Assembly (NCBI GenBank): GCA_937868245.1
Contig: CALMMI010000583.1
Coordinates: 1 to 8,032, forward strand
DNA: 8,032 nt
From: an uncultured Ignavibacteria bacterium
GTDB lineage: Bacteria > Bacteroidota > Ignavibacteria > Kapaibacteriales > UBA961
Direction: 5' to 3'
The notes under the pieces were generated by a model. The model was not told the origin of the DNA, searched no databases, and was given only the letters and a program-made list of their open reading frames with translations. Positions 1-5,571 of this stretch are shown here, in pieces. Position numbers and translations under genes: made by a program. Position 1 is the stretch's first letter. The number at the start of each line of letters is the position of its first letter.

Positions 1-60
1 CCCTGTTGGAAGAACATCACGTTCGCCGGGTCAAGCCCGAAAAAGCGATGCTCGGCGGCG
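1..60 (-). CDS. Fragment resembling a UDPGP-type UTP-sugar uridylyltransferase (probable contig-end chimera)
   Basis: Read on the minus strand in the frame shifted from fliF, the first bases translate without a stop as AAEHRFFGLDPANVMFFQQG and run off the window edge. The pattern 'FFGLDPxNVxFFxQG' resembles a motif I know from eukaryote-type UDP-N-acetylhexosamine/UDP-glucose pyrophosphorylases (UDPGP family), where it lies near the nucleotide-binding part of the fold. The open frame extends up to about base 77, but its true edge cannot be fixed. The stretch is about 62% G+C, visibly richer than the AT-leaning sequence beside it. Such an enzyme has no expected link to fliF, where fliG normally follows. 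I infer that foreign or distant sequence has been joined here. Only about 20 residues are visible, so the family call is tentative and no gene name is given. Confidence 0.4.
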
Positions 61-1407
61 AACTTGCGGCGAAGAAATCAACTTACGAATCATCCATACT
101 GCCAGTAACATTGCCACTAAAATTAACACTTTTTCTGCAATTTCATTGGGTGTTAACGGTAATTTAAGTCCACGCTGTTGTTTCAAATCTTCTTCCTGTT
201 GAGAAGGATCGAACTGAACATTTACAACCGAGACCTGGTCGTTCCTTGTTGGGTCATATCCGACAGCATTTTTTACAACTTGTGTAATTTTCTGCATTTC
301 TTCGTCGGCACGCGGCTTATATTCCAAAGCAGGTTTATCCCCTTCGGTAATTTTTGTTTTACCGTTAATAAGTGTTGCTACCGATAAACGTTTAATTCCG
401 CCACCCTTGTTTACTATTTTTTCAACTGTTTTCGAAATTTCGTAGTTCGTTACGGTATTACCGCGTTGGCTTGCTGAATTAACAGCCGGGAAATTCAAAG
501 AATCTACAGATTTACTTTGTTCATCGATTTTTTGTTCACTTCTAACGACCTGTTTATCGGGATCGTAATCTTCTGTTGTCTTTTCTATTTGCGTAAAATC
601 AAGTTCAGCATTTGCTCTTACAACTGCATTTCCAGCTCCCAACACTCCATCTAAAAGTGATTGCACTTTTGTTGTAAGATATTGATCTACCTTTTGTTGT
701 AATTCATATTGCGTGGACGACAAGCCCGCAATAGAATTTTTATCACGTGGTGGTTCGGAAATTATCTGTCCTTTTTGGTCAACTACCGTTACCGAACCAG
801 CGTCCATTCCTTCGATACTGCTTGCTACCAAATTCTGGATACCTTCTGTATTAAGCCTGCTGATACTTCTTCCTGATTTCAGTTGCAGAACAACTGATGC
901 TGTCGCCTTGTTTTGATCTTTATCAAAAAGAGCTTTCTCTGGAACAACGATATGAACACGTACTTTTTGCACTTCATCAATTGAACCGATTGTTCGTGCA
1001 AGTTCACCTTCTATTGCCCGGCGGTAATTTAGCTTTTGTACAAAGTCCGACATTCCGAGATTTGTCTTATCAAAAATTTCATAACCAACCGTACTTGATT
1101 GCGGCAATCCTTCTGCTGCAAGTTGAAGACGTGTTTCGTGCAATACATTTGCAGGAACCATAATCGCACTTCCGCCTGATTGAAGTTCATAAGGAATTTT
1201 CCGTTCTTTCAATTTTTCGACGATAACACCCGCATCTTTTTGGTCAAGTTCGCTGAACAGCACACTCATGGAAGGTTGTGATGCCGTATTGAGCATCAGA
1301 ACTATTCCTGCAATAGCTGCTACTACCACTCCTGCAATTGTTAATTGCTGGGTTCTGGTCAGTTTGTTTGCAAATGCTGTCAGTTGTTTGGTTATCGGCT
1401 CTGCCAT
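31..1407 (-). CDS. fliF: Flagellar MS-ring protein FliF, C-terminus lost at a junction
   Basis: FliF forms the inner-membrane MS ring on which the flagellar rotor and export gate are built. The 458-residue frame shows a short cytoplasmic N-terminus and a first membrane helix (about residues 23-42). Next comes the YscJ/FliF-type ring-building region, including 'VLFSELDQKDAGVIVEKL', 'LNYRRAIEGELARTI' and 'VRVHIVVPEKALF'. After it are the periplasmic region and a second membrane helix (about 426-444). The family is usually 520-570 residues and ends in a cytoplasmic tail that binds FliG. Here the frame stops about 14 residues after the second helix, and the sequence beyond about base 75 changes character, so the end is artificial or rearranged. 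The start codon has no Shine-Dalgarno sequence upstream. It is the last gene of a minus-strand flgB-flgC-unknown-fliE-fliF run, after a 276-bp gap holding a palindromic repeat. Identity is secure; the C-terminus is not. Confidence 0.93.
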   Translation of the reverse strand: MAEPITKQLTAFANKLTRTQQLTIAGVVVAAIAGIVLMLNTASQPSMSVLFSELDQKDAGVIVEKLKERKIPYELQSGGSAIMVPANVLHETRLQLAAEGLPQSSTVGYEIFDKTNLGMSDFVQKLNYRRAIEGELARTIGSIDEVQKVRVHIVVPEKALFDKDQNKATASVVLQLKSGRSISRLNTEGIQNLVASSIEGMDAGSVTVVDQKGQIISEPPRDKNSIAGLSSTQYELQQKVDQYLTTKVQSLLDGVLGAGNAVVRANAELDFTQIEKTTEDYDPDKQVVRSEQKIDEQSKSVDSLNFPAVNSASQRGNTVTNYEISKTVEKIVNKGGGIKRLSVATLINGKTKITEGDKPALEYKPRADEEMQKITQVVKNAVGYDPTRNDQVSVVNVQFDPSQQEEDLKQQRGLKLPLTPNEIAEKVLILVAMLLAVWMIRKLISSPQVRRRASLFRA

Positions 1408-1420
1408 AGTTTTAATTTGT

Positions 1421-1438
1421 TATATGAATGATCATATA
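1421..1438. repeat. Inverted repeat just upstream of fliF
   Basis: TATATGA at 1421-1427 and its exact reverse complement TCATATA at 1432-1438 flank four bases. The element begins 14 bases ahead of the fliF start codon. It could be a regulator-binding site or a small hairpin in the fliF leader. It is AT-rich and short, so chance is a serious alternative. The half-site spacing does not match the usual CRP/FNR arrangement. Confidence 0.3.
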
Positions 1439-1479
1439 TTTTTAAGGTCTTATATTTTAATCGAGTTATCAGTTTGCGC

Positions 1480-1580
1480 TGTCATTCTGAACGCAGTGAA
1501 GAATCTCCGTTAGCGCATCCATCCTACTCGTTTCACGTTCTAACGGAGATTCTTCAGTCGAAGACTCCTTCAGAATGACA
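1480..1580. repeat. About 100-bp interrupted palindrome (REP/MITE-like intergenic element) between fliE and fliF
   Basis: The ends TGTCATTCTGA (1480-1490) and TCAGAATGACA (1570-1580) are perfect 11-bp inverted copies. Inside them, a 17-bp arm TGAAGAATCTCCGTTAG (1497-1513) pairs exactly with 1540-1556. The 26 bases 1514-1539 form the terminal loop, and the unequal stretches 1491-1496 and 1557-1569 form an internal bulge. Sequences of the form 'GTCATTCTGAACG-AGTGAAGAATCTC' are, from memory, common dispersed intergenic repeats in Bacteroidota-Chlorobi and some other phyla. There is no coding capacity and no clear target-site duplication. Lying inside the flagellar cluster, it would fold strongly in the transcript and might act as a processing site, attenuator or terminator before fliF. 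Confidence 0.75.
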
Positions 1581-1683
1581 AGCATAATTATTTTTTTATT
1601 GTTATTACATTATTTTGCAGGCAGCTTTCACGACTATCGGAACACTAAATGACAGCTTGTAAGGATATTGAAACTGCCATACT

Positions 1684-1992
1684 TTACACTTGAATTCTAT
1701 CCACTTCGCGGTACATATCAAGTGCTTTGTTCCTTAGTTGAAGAAGAAGCTGAAATGTAGTTTTCGCCTTTTCAGCCGAAATCATTACGTCATGCAAATC
1801 AACGGGTTCACCTTTTATAAGCTTATCAGTCATTGCGGACGATTCTTTTTGGAGCGTATTTGTGTCGCCGATGAACTCTTTAAGTGTATTAACAAAAGAG
1901 GCATCATTAGGAGGTGCAGTTACACCTGATTGTATTCGCTGCTGCTCGAGTGGAGCATATCCGCGACCGACAAGTAAATCACTTACATTCAT
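1684..1992 (-). CDS. fliE: Flagellar hook-basal body protein FliE
   Basis: FliE is the small adaptor between the MS ring/export gate and the proximal rod, exported by the flagellar type III system. The 102-residue length matches the family. Its helical C-terminal part, about residues 60-102, carries the recognisable FliE ending 'VDLHDVMISAEKAKTTFQLL' followed by 'QLRNKALDMYREVDRIQV'. The middle part 'FVNTLKEFIGDTNTLQ' is also typical. The start is well supported: AGGAGA (1998-2003) lies five bases ahead of the ATG, one of the few clear ribosome binding sites in this window. Upstream is a small hairpin followed by eight T residues. It lies between the 99-residue unknown gene and fliF, in the expected order flgB-flgC-fliE-fliF, though with unusually long flanking gaps (172 and 276 bp). 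Confidence 0.95.
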   Translation of the reverse strand: MNVSDLLVGRGYAPLEQQRIQSGVTAPPNDASFVNTLKEFIGDTNTLQKESSAMTDKLIKGEPVDLHDVMISAEKAKTTFQLLLQLRNKALDMYREVDRIQV

Positions 1993-1997
1993 AATTT

Positions 1998-2028
1998 TCT
2001 CCTAAAAAAAAGATGGACATCCGTGTCC
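1998..2028 (-). promoter_or_regulatory. Small hairpin plus T8 tract abutting the fliE ribosome binding site
   Basis: In minus-strand sense, GGACA-CGGA-TGTCC (2028-2015) forms a 5-bp stem with a four-base loop. ATC and eight T residues (down to 2004) follow, and then at once the AGGAGA Shine-Dalgarno of fliE (2003-1998). The shape resembles a short rho-independent terminator or attenuator in the fliE leader. The stem is short, so it may only be a weak pause site or chance. Confidence 0.35.
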
Positions 2029-2100
2029 TGATATGGTAATCCATTCACATTTTTATACTAGTAACAACATTGAGACATCCACAATCCGTTCCCTTTAAGT

Positions 2101-2164
2101 GAAGCGAAAACCCTCTCGCTCTACATTCCCCTCCTCTGGAGGGGTGCCCAAAGGGCGGGGTGGA
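2101..2164. repeat. GC-rich multi-hairpin intergenic repeat downstream of the 99-residue unknown gene
   Basis: Three consecutive inverted repeats are packed here: AGCGA/TCGCT (2103-2107 with 2116-2120), CCCCTCC-TCT-GGAGGGG (2128-2144), and GCCC-AAA-GGGC (2146-2156). GGGGTGG follows, reaching the stop codon of the neighbouring minus-strand gene at 2165. The core 'CCCCTCCTCTGGAGGGGTG' resembles a dispersed intergenic repeat that I recall as frequent in Bacteroidota genomes. It is far richer in G+C than the surrounding gap. It may be a REP-like element that acts on transcript stability or termination inside the flagellar run. Confidence 0.65.
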
Positions 2165-2464
2165 TTACCCGCGACCGTCGAAAAGACTTCCCTTTTCCAC
2201 ACCACCAACAGCAAGTTGACCTGTACGGTTGAACACAACATGGCGGTCAATTTGTGCTGCATTCTCCGGGAACAATCCCTTAAAGAAATCGCGTTCTGCC
2301 GGAGAAATCACCGATTGAGCAGATAGAGTTGCTCTTGCAGGCTCATTTGTTTTTGTTTTGCCGACTTCAACATCAAATTTATTCGAGAGTGCATTGTCCC
2401 GTTTTACCGGAAGATTTGGACGTGTGCCCGCTGCTTTTGAATACGCTTGTATTGCTGGTATCAT
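2165..2464 (-). CDS. Small hypothetical protein in the flagellar cluster, between flgC and fliE
   Basis: I do not recognise a named family for this 99-residue protein. It has no signal peptide or membrane helix. The first half (about residues 8-45) is rich in K, R, N, P and T and is probably flexible. The second half has a compact conserved-looking block, 'ISPAERDFFKGLFPENAAQI' at about 53-72, then 'VVFNRTGQ' (76-83) and a C-terminal 'KGSLFDGRG'. GAGG lies four bases ahead of the ATG start. It follows flgC by 44 bp on the same strand in what looks like one transcription unit, so a role in flagellar assembly or its control is plausible by context only. It lacks the flg_bb_rod motif of rod proteins, and I see no FlgM-like or chaperone signature. 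It is likely a real gene, because the frame fits the cluster and has a plausible start. Confidence 0.7.
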   Translation of the reverse strand: MIPAIQAYSKAAGTRPNLPVKRDNALSNKFDVEVGKTKTNEPARATLSAQSVISPAERDFFKGLFPENAAQIDRHVVFNRTGQLAVGGVEKGSLFDGRG

Positions 2465-2508
2465 TCTGCCTCGCTGAAAGCATAATGAGTCTTTTTACAA
2501 AGTAAATT

Positions 2509-2991
2509 TTATATTTCTAATGAGTCTTTTGCAATGTTCTTTACGGAGGAAATTACTCCTGTATTTGCTTCAAATGCGCGTTGCGCGCTAATCATATCCA
2601 CCATTTCGGTTACTATGTTCACATTCGGCATACTTACGTATCCTTCACCGTCTGCGTCGGGATGAGCGGGGTCATATACTTTACGTGCTGGGGAGTTATC
2701 GTGCCCCAAAGTTGCTGTTACCACTTTAGCATCAGGGTTGTTATAGTTCATCGAAGTGTTCGGAGCGTGCATTCCTGATGTATTTCCCAAACTTATCTGC
2801 GCTTGCAATGCATGGTCGAATGCAGACTGAGGATTTGCACGGGCAATGATTACTTCACGTTGATATGGCTTGCCGTCTGCACCTTTTGTTGTGTTAACGT
2901 TAGCGATATTATTCGCAACAGCACTAAGTCGTTGGCGTTGAACACTCAAGCCTTGACCGCTGATATTGAATGAAGAGAAAATATTTTCCAT
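2509..2991 (-). CDS. flgC: Flagellar basal-body proximal rod protein FlgC
   Basis: FlgC is one of the proximal rod subunits that cross the periplasm above the MS ring, exported by the flagellar type III apparatus. At 160 residues it is slightly long for the family. The N-terminal rod motif is clear at about residues 9-35 ('ISGQGLSVQRQRLSAVANNI' then 'ANVNTT'). The conserved C-terminal helix, about 121-160, contains 'MPNVNIVTEMVDMISAQRAF' followed by 'EANTGVISSVKNIAKDSLEI'. The middle, with 'GKPYQREVII' and 'YDPAHPDADGEGYVSMPNV', is also FlgC-like. The ribosome binding site is weak (AAAGG about eight bases upstream). It begins 29 bp after flgB ends, so the two are surely co-transcribed, and the 99-residue unknown gene follows. 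Confidence 0.96.
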   Translation of the reverse strand: MENIFSSFNISGQGLSVQRQRLSAVANNIANVNTTKGADGKPYQREVIIARANPQSAFDHALQAQISLGNTSGMHAPNTSMNYNNPDAKVVTATLGHDNSPARKVYDPAHPDADGEGYVSMPNVNIVTEMVDMISAQRAFEANTGVISSVKNIAKDSLEI

Positions 2992-3020
2992 AATTGAAGC
3001 CTTTGGCTAATAAAGTGAAA

Positions 3021-3440
3021 TCAGACACTACCTTTGATTGCTGTTTGCATTCCCTGAAAATAACGCGCTGTCATACGTGAGGCAAAACGGAATTTGATTT
3101 GATTCTGTGCAAGAGTTGACATTTCCTTATCGATATTAACATGTGATTCACCGGAAAAGAGAATTTCAGGACGTGGTACTTTTGCGCCTTCTACACTTCC
3201 TTCAATTTCGCCATCGGTACGACCCCCTATTGGAAGGTGATGGTCATCTGTGCTTGCTCCGCGCTGGACAAGTTGCGCTTCGTTGAATTCTTCTTCAAAG
3301 CGAACAGATTCCGGACGGTACACCGGCGAGGTTGCATTAGCGATATTACGGGCGATAGTCTGCTGGCGGAGAGCGTAGGTATCCAATGCCCGATTGAGCA
3401 AGGGAAGCTTTGTATTGAAAAGGTGGTCTGTAAGTATCAT
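3021..3440 (-). CDS. flgB: Flagellar basal-body rod protein FlgB
   Basis: FlgB is a proximal rod subunit. I chose the ATG at 3440 (139 residues, MILTDHLF...) over the longer frame that begins with a GTG at 3476. The shorter form matches the usual family length, starts close to the conserved region and has AGCAGG about six bases upstream. The rod motif 'LRQQTIARNIANATSPVYRP' lies in the N-terminal third, as expected. The C-terminal part 'STLAQNQIKFRFASRMTARY' resembles the conserved FlgB ending. The middle section, rich in D, G and R (about residues 55-90), is the variable part of the family. It is the first gene of the minus-strand flagellar run, with flgC starting 29 bp after it. A sigma-54-like promoter element lies about 70-90 bases upstream. 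Confidence 0.94.
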   Translation of the reverse strand: MILTDHLFNTKLPLLNRALDTYALRQQTIARNIANATSPVYRPESVRFEEEFNEAQLVQRGASTDDHHLPIGGRTDGEIEGSVEGAKVPRPEILFSGESHVNIDKEMSTLAQNQIKFRFASRMTARYFQGMQTAIKGSV

Positions 3441-3510
3441 CGTTTGCCTGCTGAAATGTGTGTTTTTATTGTTCACTTTTCGGACTTATTTCGCCGCTTT
3501 AGTTCTTCTT

Positions 3511-3528
3511 TTACAATTTGAGTGCCAA
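3511..3528 (-). promoter_or_regulatory. Candidate sigma-54 (RpoN) -24/-12 promoter for the flgB cluster
   Basis: In minus-strand sense the sequence TTGGCACTCAAATTGTAA (3528 down to 3511) matches the RpoN pattern TGGCAC-N5-TTGC in all but the final base (TTGT instead of TTGC), with the required GG-N10 spacing. Transcription would begin near base 3502, leaving a leader of about 60 bases before the flgB start. Sigma-54 is known to drive rod and hook genes in many flagellated bacteria. The missing C in the -12 GC lowers confidence, and the call rests on one match only. Confidence 0.4.
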
Positions 3529-3572
3529 GTTGTTTGAACGTGTGTTTCCGTGGTTCTGCTTTGGGAGGAGTG

Positions 3573-3605
3573 ATGATTTTGTGGTTATTATTAGGCTATG
3601 GTTAA
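3573..3605 (+). other. Possible 10-codon micro-ORF with a strong ribosome binding site
   Basis: GGAGG (3564-3568) lies four bases ahead of an ATG that opens the frame MILWLLLGYG followed by TAA. This is the closest match to a full Shine-Dalgarno in the window. Four of ten residues are leucine, three of them consecutive TTA codons. It ends 183 bp before the propeller gene. It might be a leader peptide or chance; nothing else supports it. Confidence 0.15.
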
Positions 3606-3788
3606 TAATCGCCTGTTGGTTTTTAGCCAATGTGGGCGTTTGTAGCCATACTTATGTATATTTCTCTAACCTTAAAAAAAACACTTGTGTGTATTGCAGA
3701 TTTTCACAAGTTTTGCCTTGTAAATCTACATTATTCTCTTCGCACATTGTTCGACTTCCTGGTAATTCGAACATTCAAACAAATACAC

Positions 3789-5492
3789 ATGAAAACACTT
3801 ATCTTAACTTTTCTACTTTGCATTACTCCGCTAATCTCTAAAGCACAAGAACCACAACTTCAATGGTCGAAGAACTTTGGCGGAGTTGCAAACGATATCG
3901 GTCATTCGGTTGCAGTTGATGCTTTAGGGAATATATATACTATAGGCGAATTTAGAGGAACTTCTGATTTTGATCCAGGTTCGGATGAATTTAGTTTAAC
4001 TGCTGGTGGTGTTTTTAGTATTTTCATTACTAAACTTAATCCAACAGGAAATTTTATTTGGGCCAAACAAATTAATGGCTCAGCAATTCATGCACATTTC
4101 TCTATAACGCTCGACGAATCAGCAAATCTGTATATAACAGGCAATTTTCAAGATACAGTGGATTTTGACCCAAATGAAGGTATCTTTAAATTAGCAGCAA
4201 CATATAATACTGATGATATGTTTTTTTTGAAACTAGACTCTGGTGGAAATTTCATTTGGGCCAAAAACATAGGAGGAATATCAAAATATGAATCAACGCA
4301 ATCAATAACAGTAGATAAGACAGGAAACGTCTACATAACAGGGTCTTGTGAAGGAAATACCGATTTCGACCCAAGCCCTGCTACATTTTATTTAAGTTCA
4401 GCAGGTAGTGAGGATATATTTGTATTAAAATTAGATACATTTGGGAATTTTATATGGGCTAAACGAATGGGTGGTCAGTTAGATGATTACGGATATTCTA
4501 TTGTCGTTGATGCATTAAACAATGTATATATTGCAGGTTACTTTACAAGTAAAGTCGATTTTGACCCAGGGGAGGGAACATTATTTCTAACCTCAAAAGG
4601 TGTTCATGACGCATTTATTACTAAACTTGATTCATCAGGTAATTTAGTGTGGGTAAAACAGGTGGGGGGTACCAAGCAAGATGTTGCTCAAGCAATTACT
4701 CTAGATTTTAATGGTGATTTATATATTTCGGGATATTTTGAAGACAAGGTTGATTTTGATTCAGGTAAGGATATATTCAATTTGACATCAATCATTAACG
4801 ATGACATTTTCGTTTTAAAATTAGATAGTTCAGGAAGTTTTATATGGGCAAAAACGATTGGTGATACAGCAGACATTAATCAAAGAAAAATAGTTGTAGA
4901 TTCGGAGTTAAATATTTACATAACTGGATTCTTTCAAGGCACATTAGACTTCGATCCAAACACACAAATTTCCAACTTAACATCAGCAGGCAATTACGAT
5001 ATATTCATCTTAAAATTAGATCGATTTGGGAATTTTGTATGGGCCAAGCAAATGGGATCATTGCAAGATGATATTGGATTATTCGTTACCCTTGATAAAT
5101 TCGACAACATTTACTGCACAGGTTCATTTCAAGAAACAATTAATTGTGGTACAAGTTCAAACAGCTACAAATTAACTTCTGCTGGGGAAAGGGATGTTTT
5201 CGTCATGAAATTAACCCAAACTCCAAATGATGTGTACGAAGCAGGCGAAAATGCTTCTCCGTTCCATGTCTATCCAAATCCTGGAAGTGGAACAGTAACT
5301 CTACACTTTGGGAAGCAGCTTACAAACGGTACATTGAAACTGGTAAACACATTAGGACAAACAGTACTGCAACAGATTGAAATTAATGACTCTTCACAGA
5401 ATATAGATGTTGCTGGGGTTGAGAATGGTGTTTATTTTGTTGAGGTAAATGATGGTGGAAATATCTCACGGATGAAGTTTGTGAAGGAATGA
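3789..5492 (+). CDS. Secreted SBBP-type seven-repeat beta-propeller protein with T9SS C-terminal sorting domain
   Basis: This 567-residue protein has three parts. Residues 1-19 are a signal peptide (MKTLILTFLLCITPLISKA), probably cut before QEPQ. Residues 28-477 are seven tandem repeats of about 65 residues. Each has a pattern like 'GGxxxDxxxSIxVDxxGNxYITG', then 'FxxxxDFDP', 'LTSAGxxDIFVLKLDxxGNFIWAK', as in SBBP beta-propeller repeats. Residues from about 492 to 567 ('FHVYPNPGSGTVTLHF' through 'GVYFVEVNDGGNISRMKFVKE') are a type A T9SS sorting tail, which directs export across the outer membrane and often cell-surface attachment. The ATG at 3789 is chosen because it begins the signal peptide; the frame is open 53 codons further upstream without support. 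No Shine-Dalgarno is present. Ligand or partner is unknown; surface adhesion or binding is only a guess. It stands alone between divergent flgB and convergent pntAA. Confidence 0.9.
   Translation: MKTLILTFLLCITPLISKAQEPQLQWSKNFGGVANDIGHSVAVDALGNIYTIGEFRGTSDFDPGSDEFSLTAGGVFSIFITKLNPTGNFIWAKQINGSAIHAHFSITLDESANLYITGNFQDTVDFDPNEGIFKLAATYNTDDMFFLKLDSGGNFIWAKNIGGISKYESTQSITVDKTGNVYITGSCEGNTDFDPSPATFYLSSAGSEDIFVLKLDTFGNFIWAKRMGGQLDDYGYSIVVDALNNVYIAGYFTSKVDFDPGEGTLFLTSKGVHDAFITKLDSSGNLVWVKQVGGTKQDVAQAITLDFNGDLYISGYFEDKVDFDSGKDIFNLTSIINDDIFVLKLDSSGSFIWAKTIGDTADINQRKIVVDSELNIYITGFFQGTLDFDPNTQISNLTSAGNYDIFILKLDRFGNFVWAKQMGSLQDDIGLFVTLDKFDNIYCTGSFQETINCGTSSNSYKLTSAGERDVFVMKLTQTPNDVYEAGENASPFHVYPNPGSGTVTLHFGKQLTNGTLKLVNTLGQTVLQQIEINDSSQNIDVAGVENGVYFVEVNDGGNISRMKFVKE
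3870..5219 (+). repeat. Seven tandem propeller repeats inside the T9SS-exported protein
   Basis: The repeats start at about 3870, 4065, 4263, 4461, 4656, 4851 and 5046, and are 65, 66, 66, 65, 65, 65 and 58 codons long. Six carry a DFDP or DFDS motif; the seventh has INCGTSS there instead. The first six end with a W-containing strand such as 'GNFIWA'. The seventh lacks it, but 'PQLQWS' just before repeat 1 could supply that strand and close the ring. The DNA copies are diverged, so this is an old protein repeat rather than a recent DNA duplication. Confidence 0.85.
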
Positions 5493-5508
5493 TATTCAAA
5501 CTCCAAAA

Positions 5509-5551
5509 AAAAGAATCAGCCCTACGTTTTAAACTTCGGGCTGATTCTTTT
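5509..5551. terminator. Bidirectional rho-independent terminator between the convergent propeller and pntAA genes
   Basis: AAAAGAATCAGCCC (5509-5522) and its perfect reverse complement GGGCTGATTCTTTT (5538-5551) form a 14-bp stem around a 15-base loop. Read toward the minus strand, the stem ends in a run of eight T residues, a textbook terminator for pntAA. Read on the plus strand it ends in TTCTTTTC, still usable for the propeller gene, whose stop is 17 bases upstream. Confidence 0.88.
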
Positions 5552-5571
5552 CAACTGAAACTTGCTTAAAG

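Larger units (their letters stand above)
3441..3788. other. Intergenic region between divergent flgB and the propeller gene
   Basis: This 348-bp gap must hold the promoters for both divergent units. I see no credible standard-length gene. It contains the sigma-54-like site for flgB, a tiny frame with an exact GGAGG (3564-3568), and an inverted repeat ACTTGTG/CACAAGT (3683-3689 with 3705-3711). The part near the propeller gene is AT-rich and shows no convincing TTG/TAnnTTTG Bacteroidota promoter. Longer frames that run through it into the propeller gene are not supported, because the signal peptide marks the start at 3789. Confidence 0.6.

Noticed and set aside
178..1513. Plus-strand open frames opposite fliF and running into the gap beyond its start
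   Set aside because: They are antisense shadows of fliF. The last one (1268-1513) continues only into the palindromic repeat and has no domain.
2099..2326. Plus-strand 75-codon frame starting in the GC-rich repeat
   Set aside because: It is built from the intergenic hairpin repeat and the antisense of the 99-residue gene, with no credible start signal.
2483..2530. Direct repeat TAATGAGTCTTTT at 2483-2495 and 2518-2530
   Set aside because: The second copy covers the last codons of flgC and the first lies in the short spacer. It is only 13 bp with no associated element, so chance or a tiny duplication is enough to explain it.
3441..3476. 12-residue N-terminal extension of FlgB from a GTG start
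   Set aside because: The ATG at 3440 gives the usual FlgB length and has a weak but well-placed ribosome binding site. The extension has no family similarity that I can see.
3683..3711. ACTTGTG/CACAAGT hairpin as a terminator or operator before the propeller gene
   Set aside because: The stem is 7 bp with a 15-base loop and a poor T tract, too weak to call on its own.
3630..3788. 53-codon N-terminal extension of the propeller protein
   Set aside because: A clear signal peptide begins at the ATG at 3789. The upstream part is AT-rich non-coding-like sequence with no ribosome binding site.
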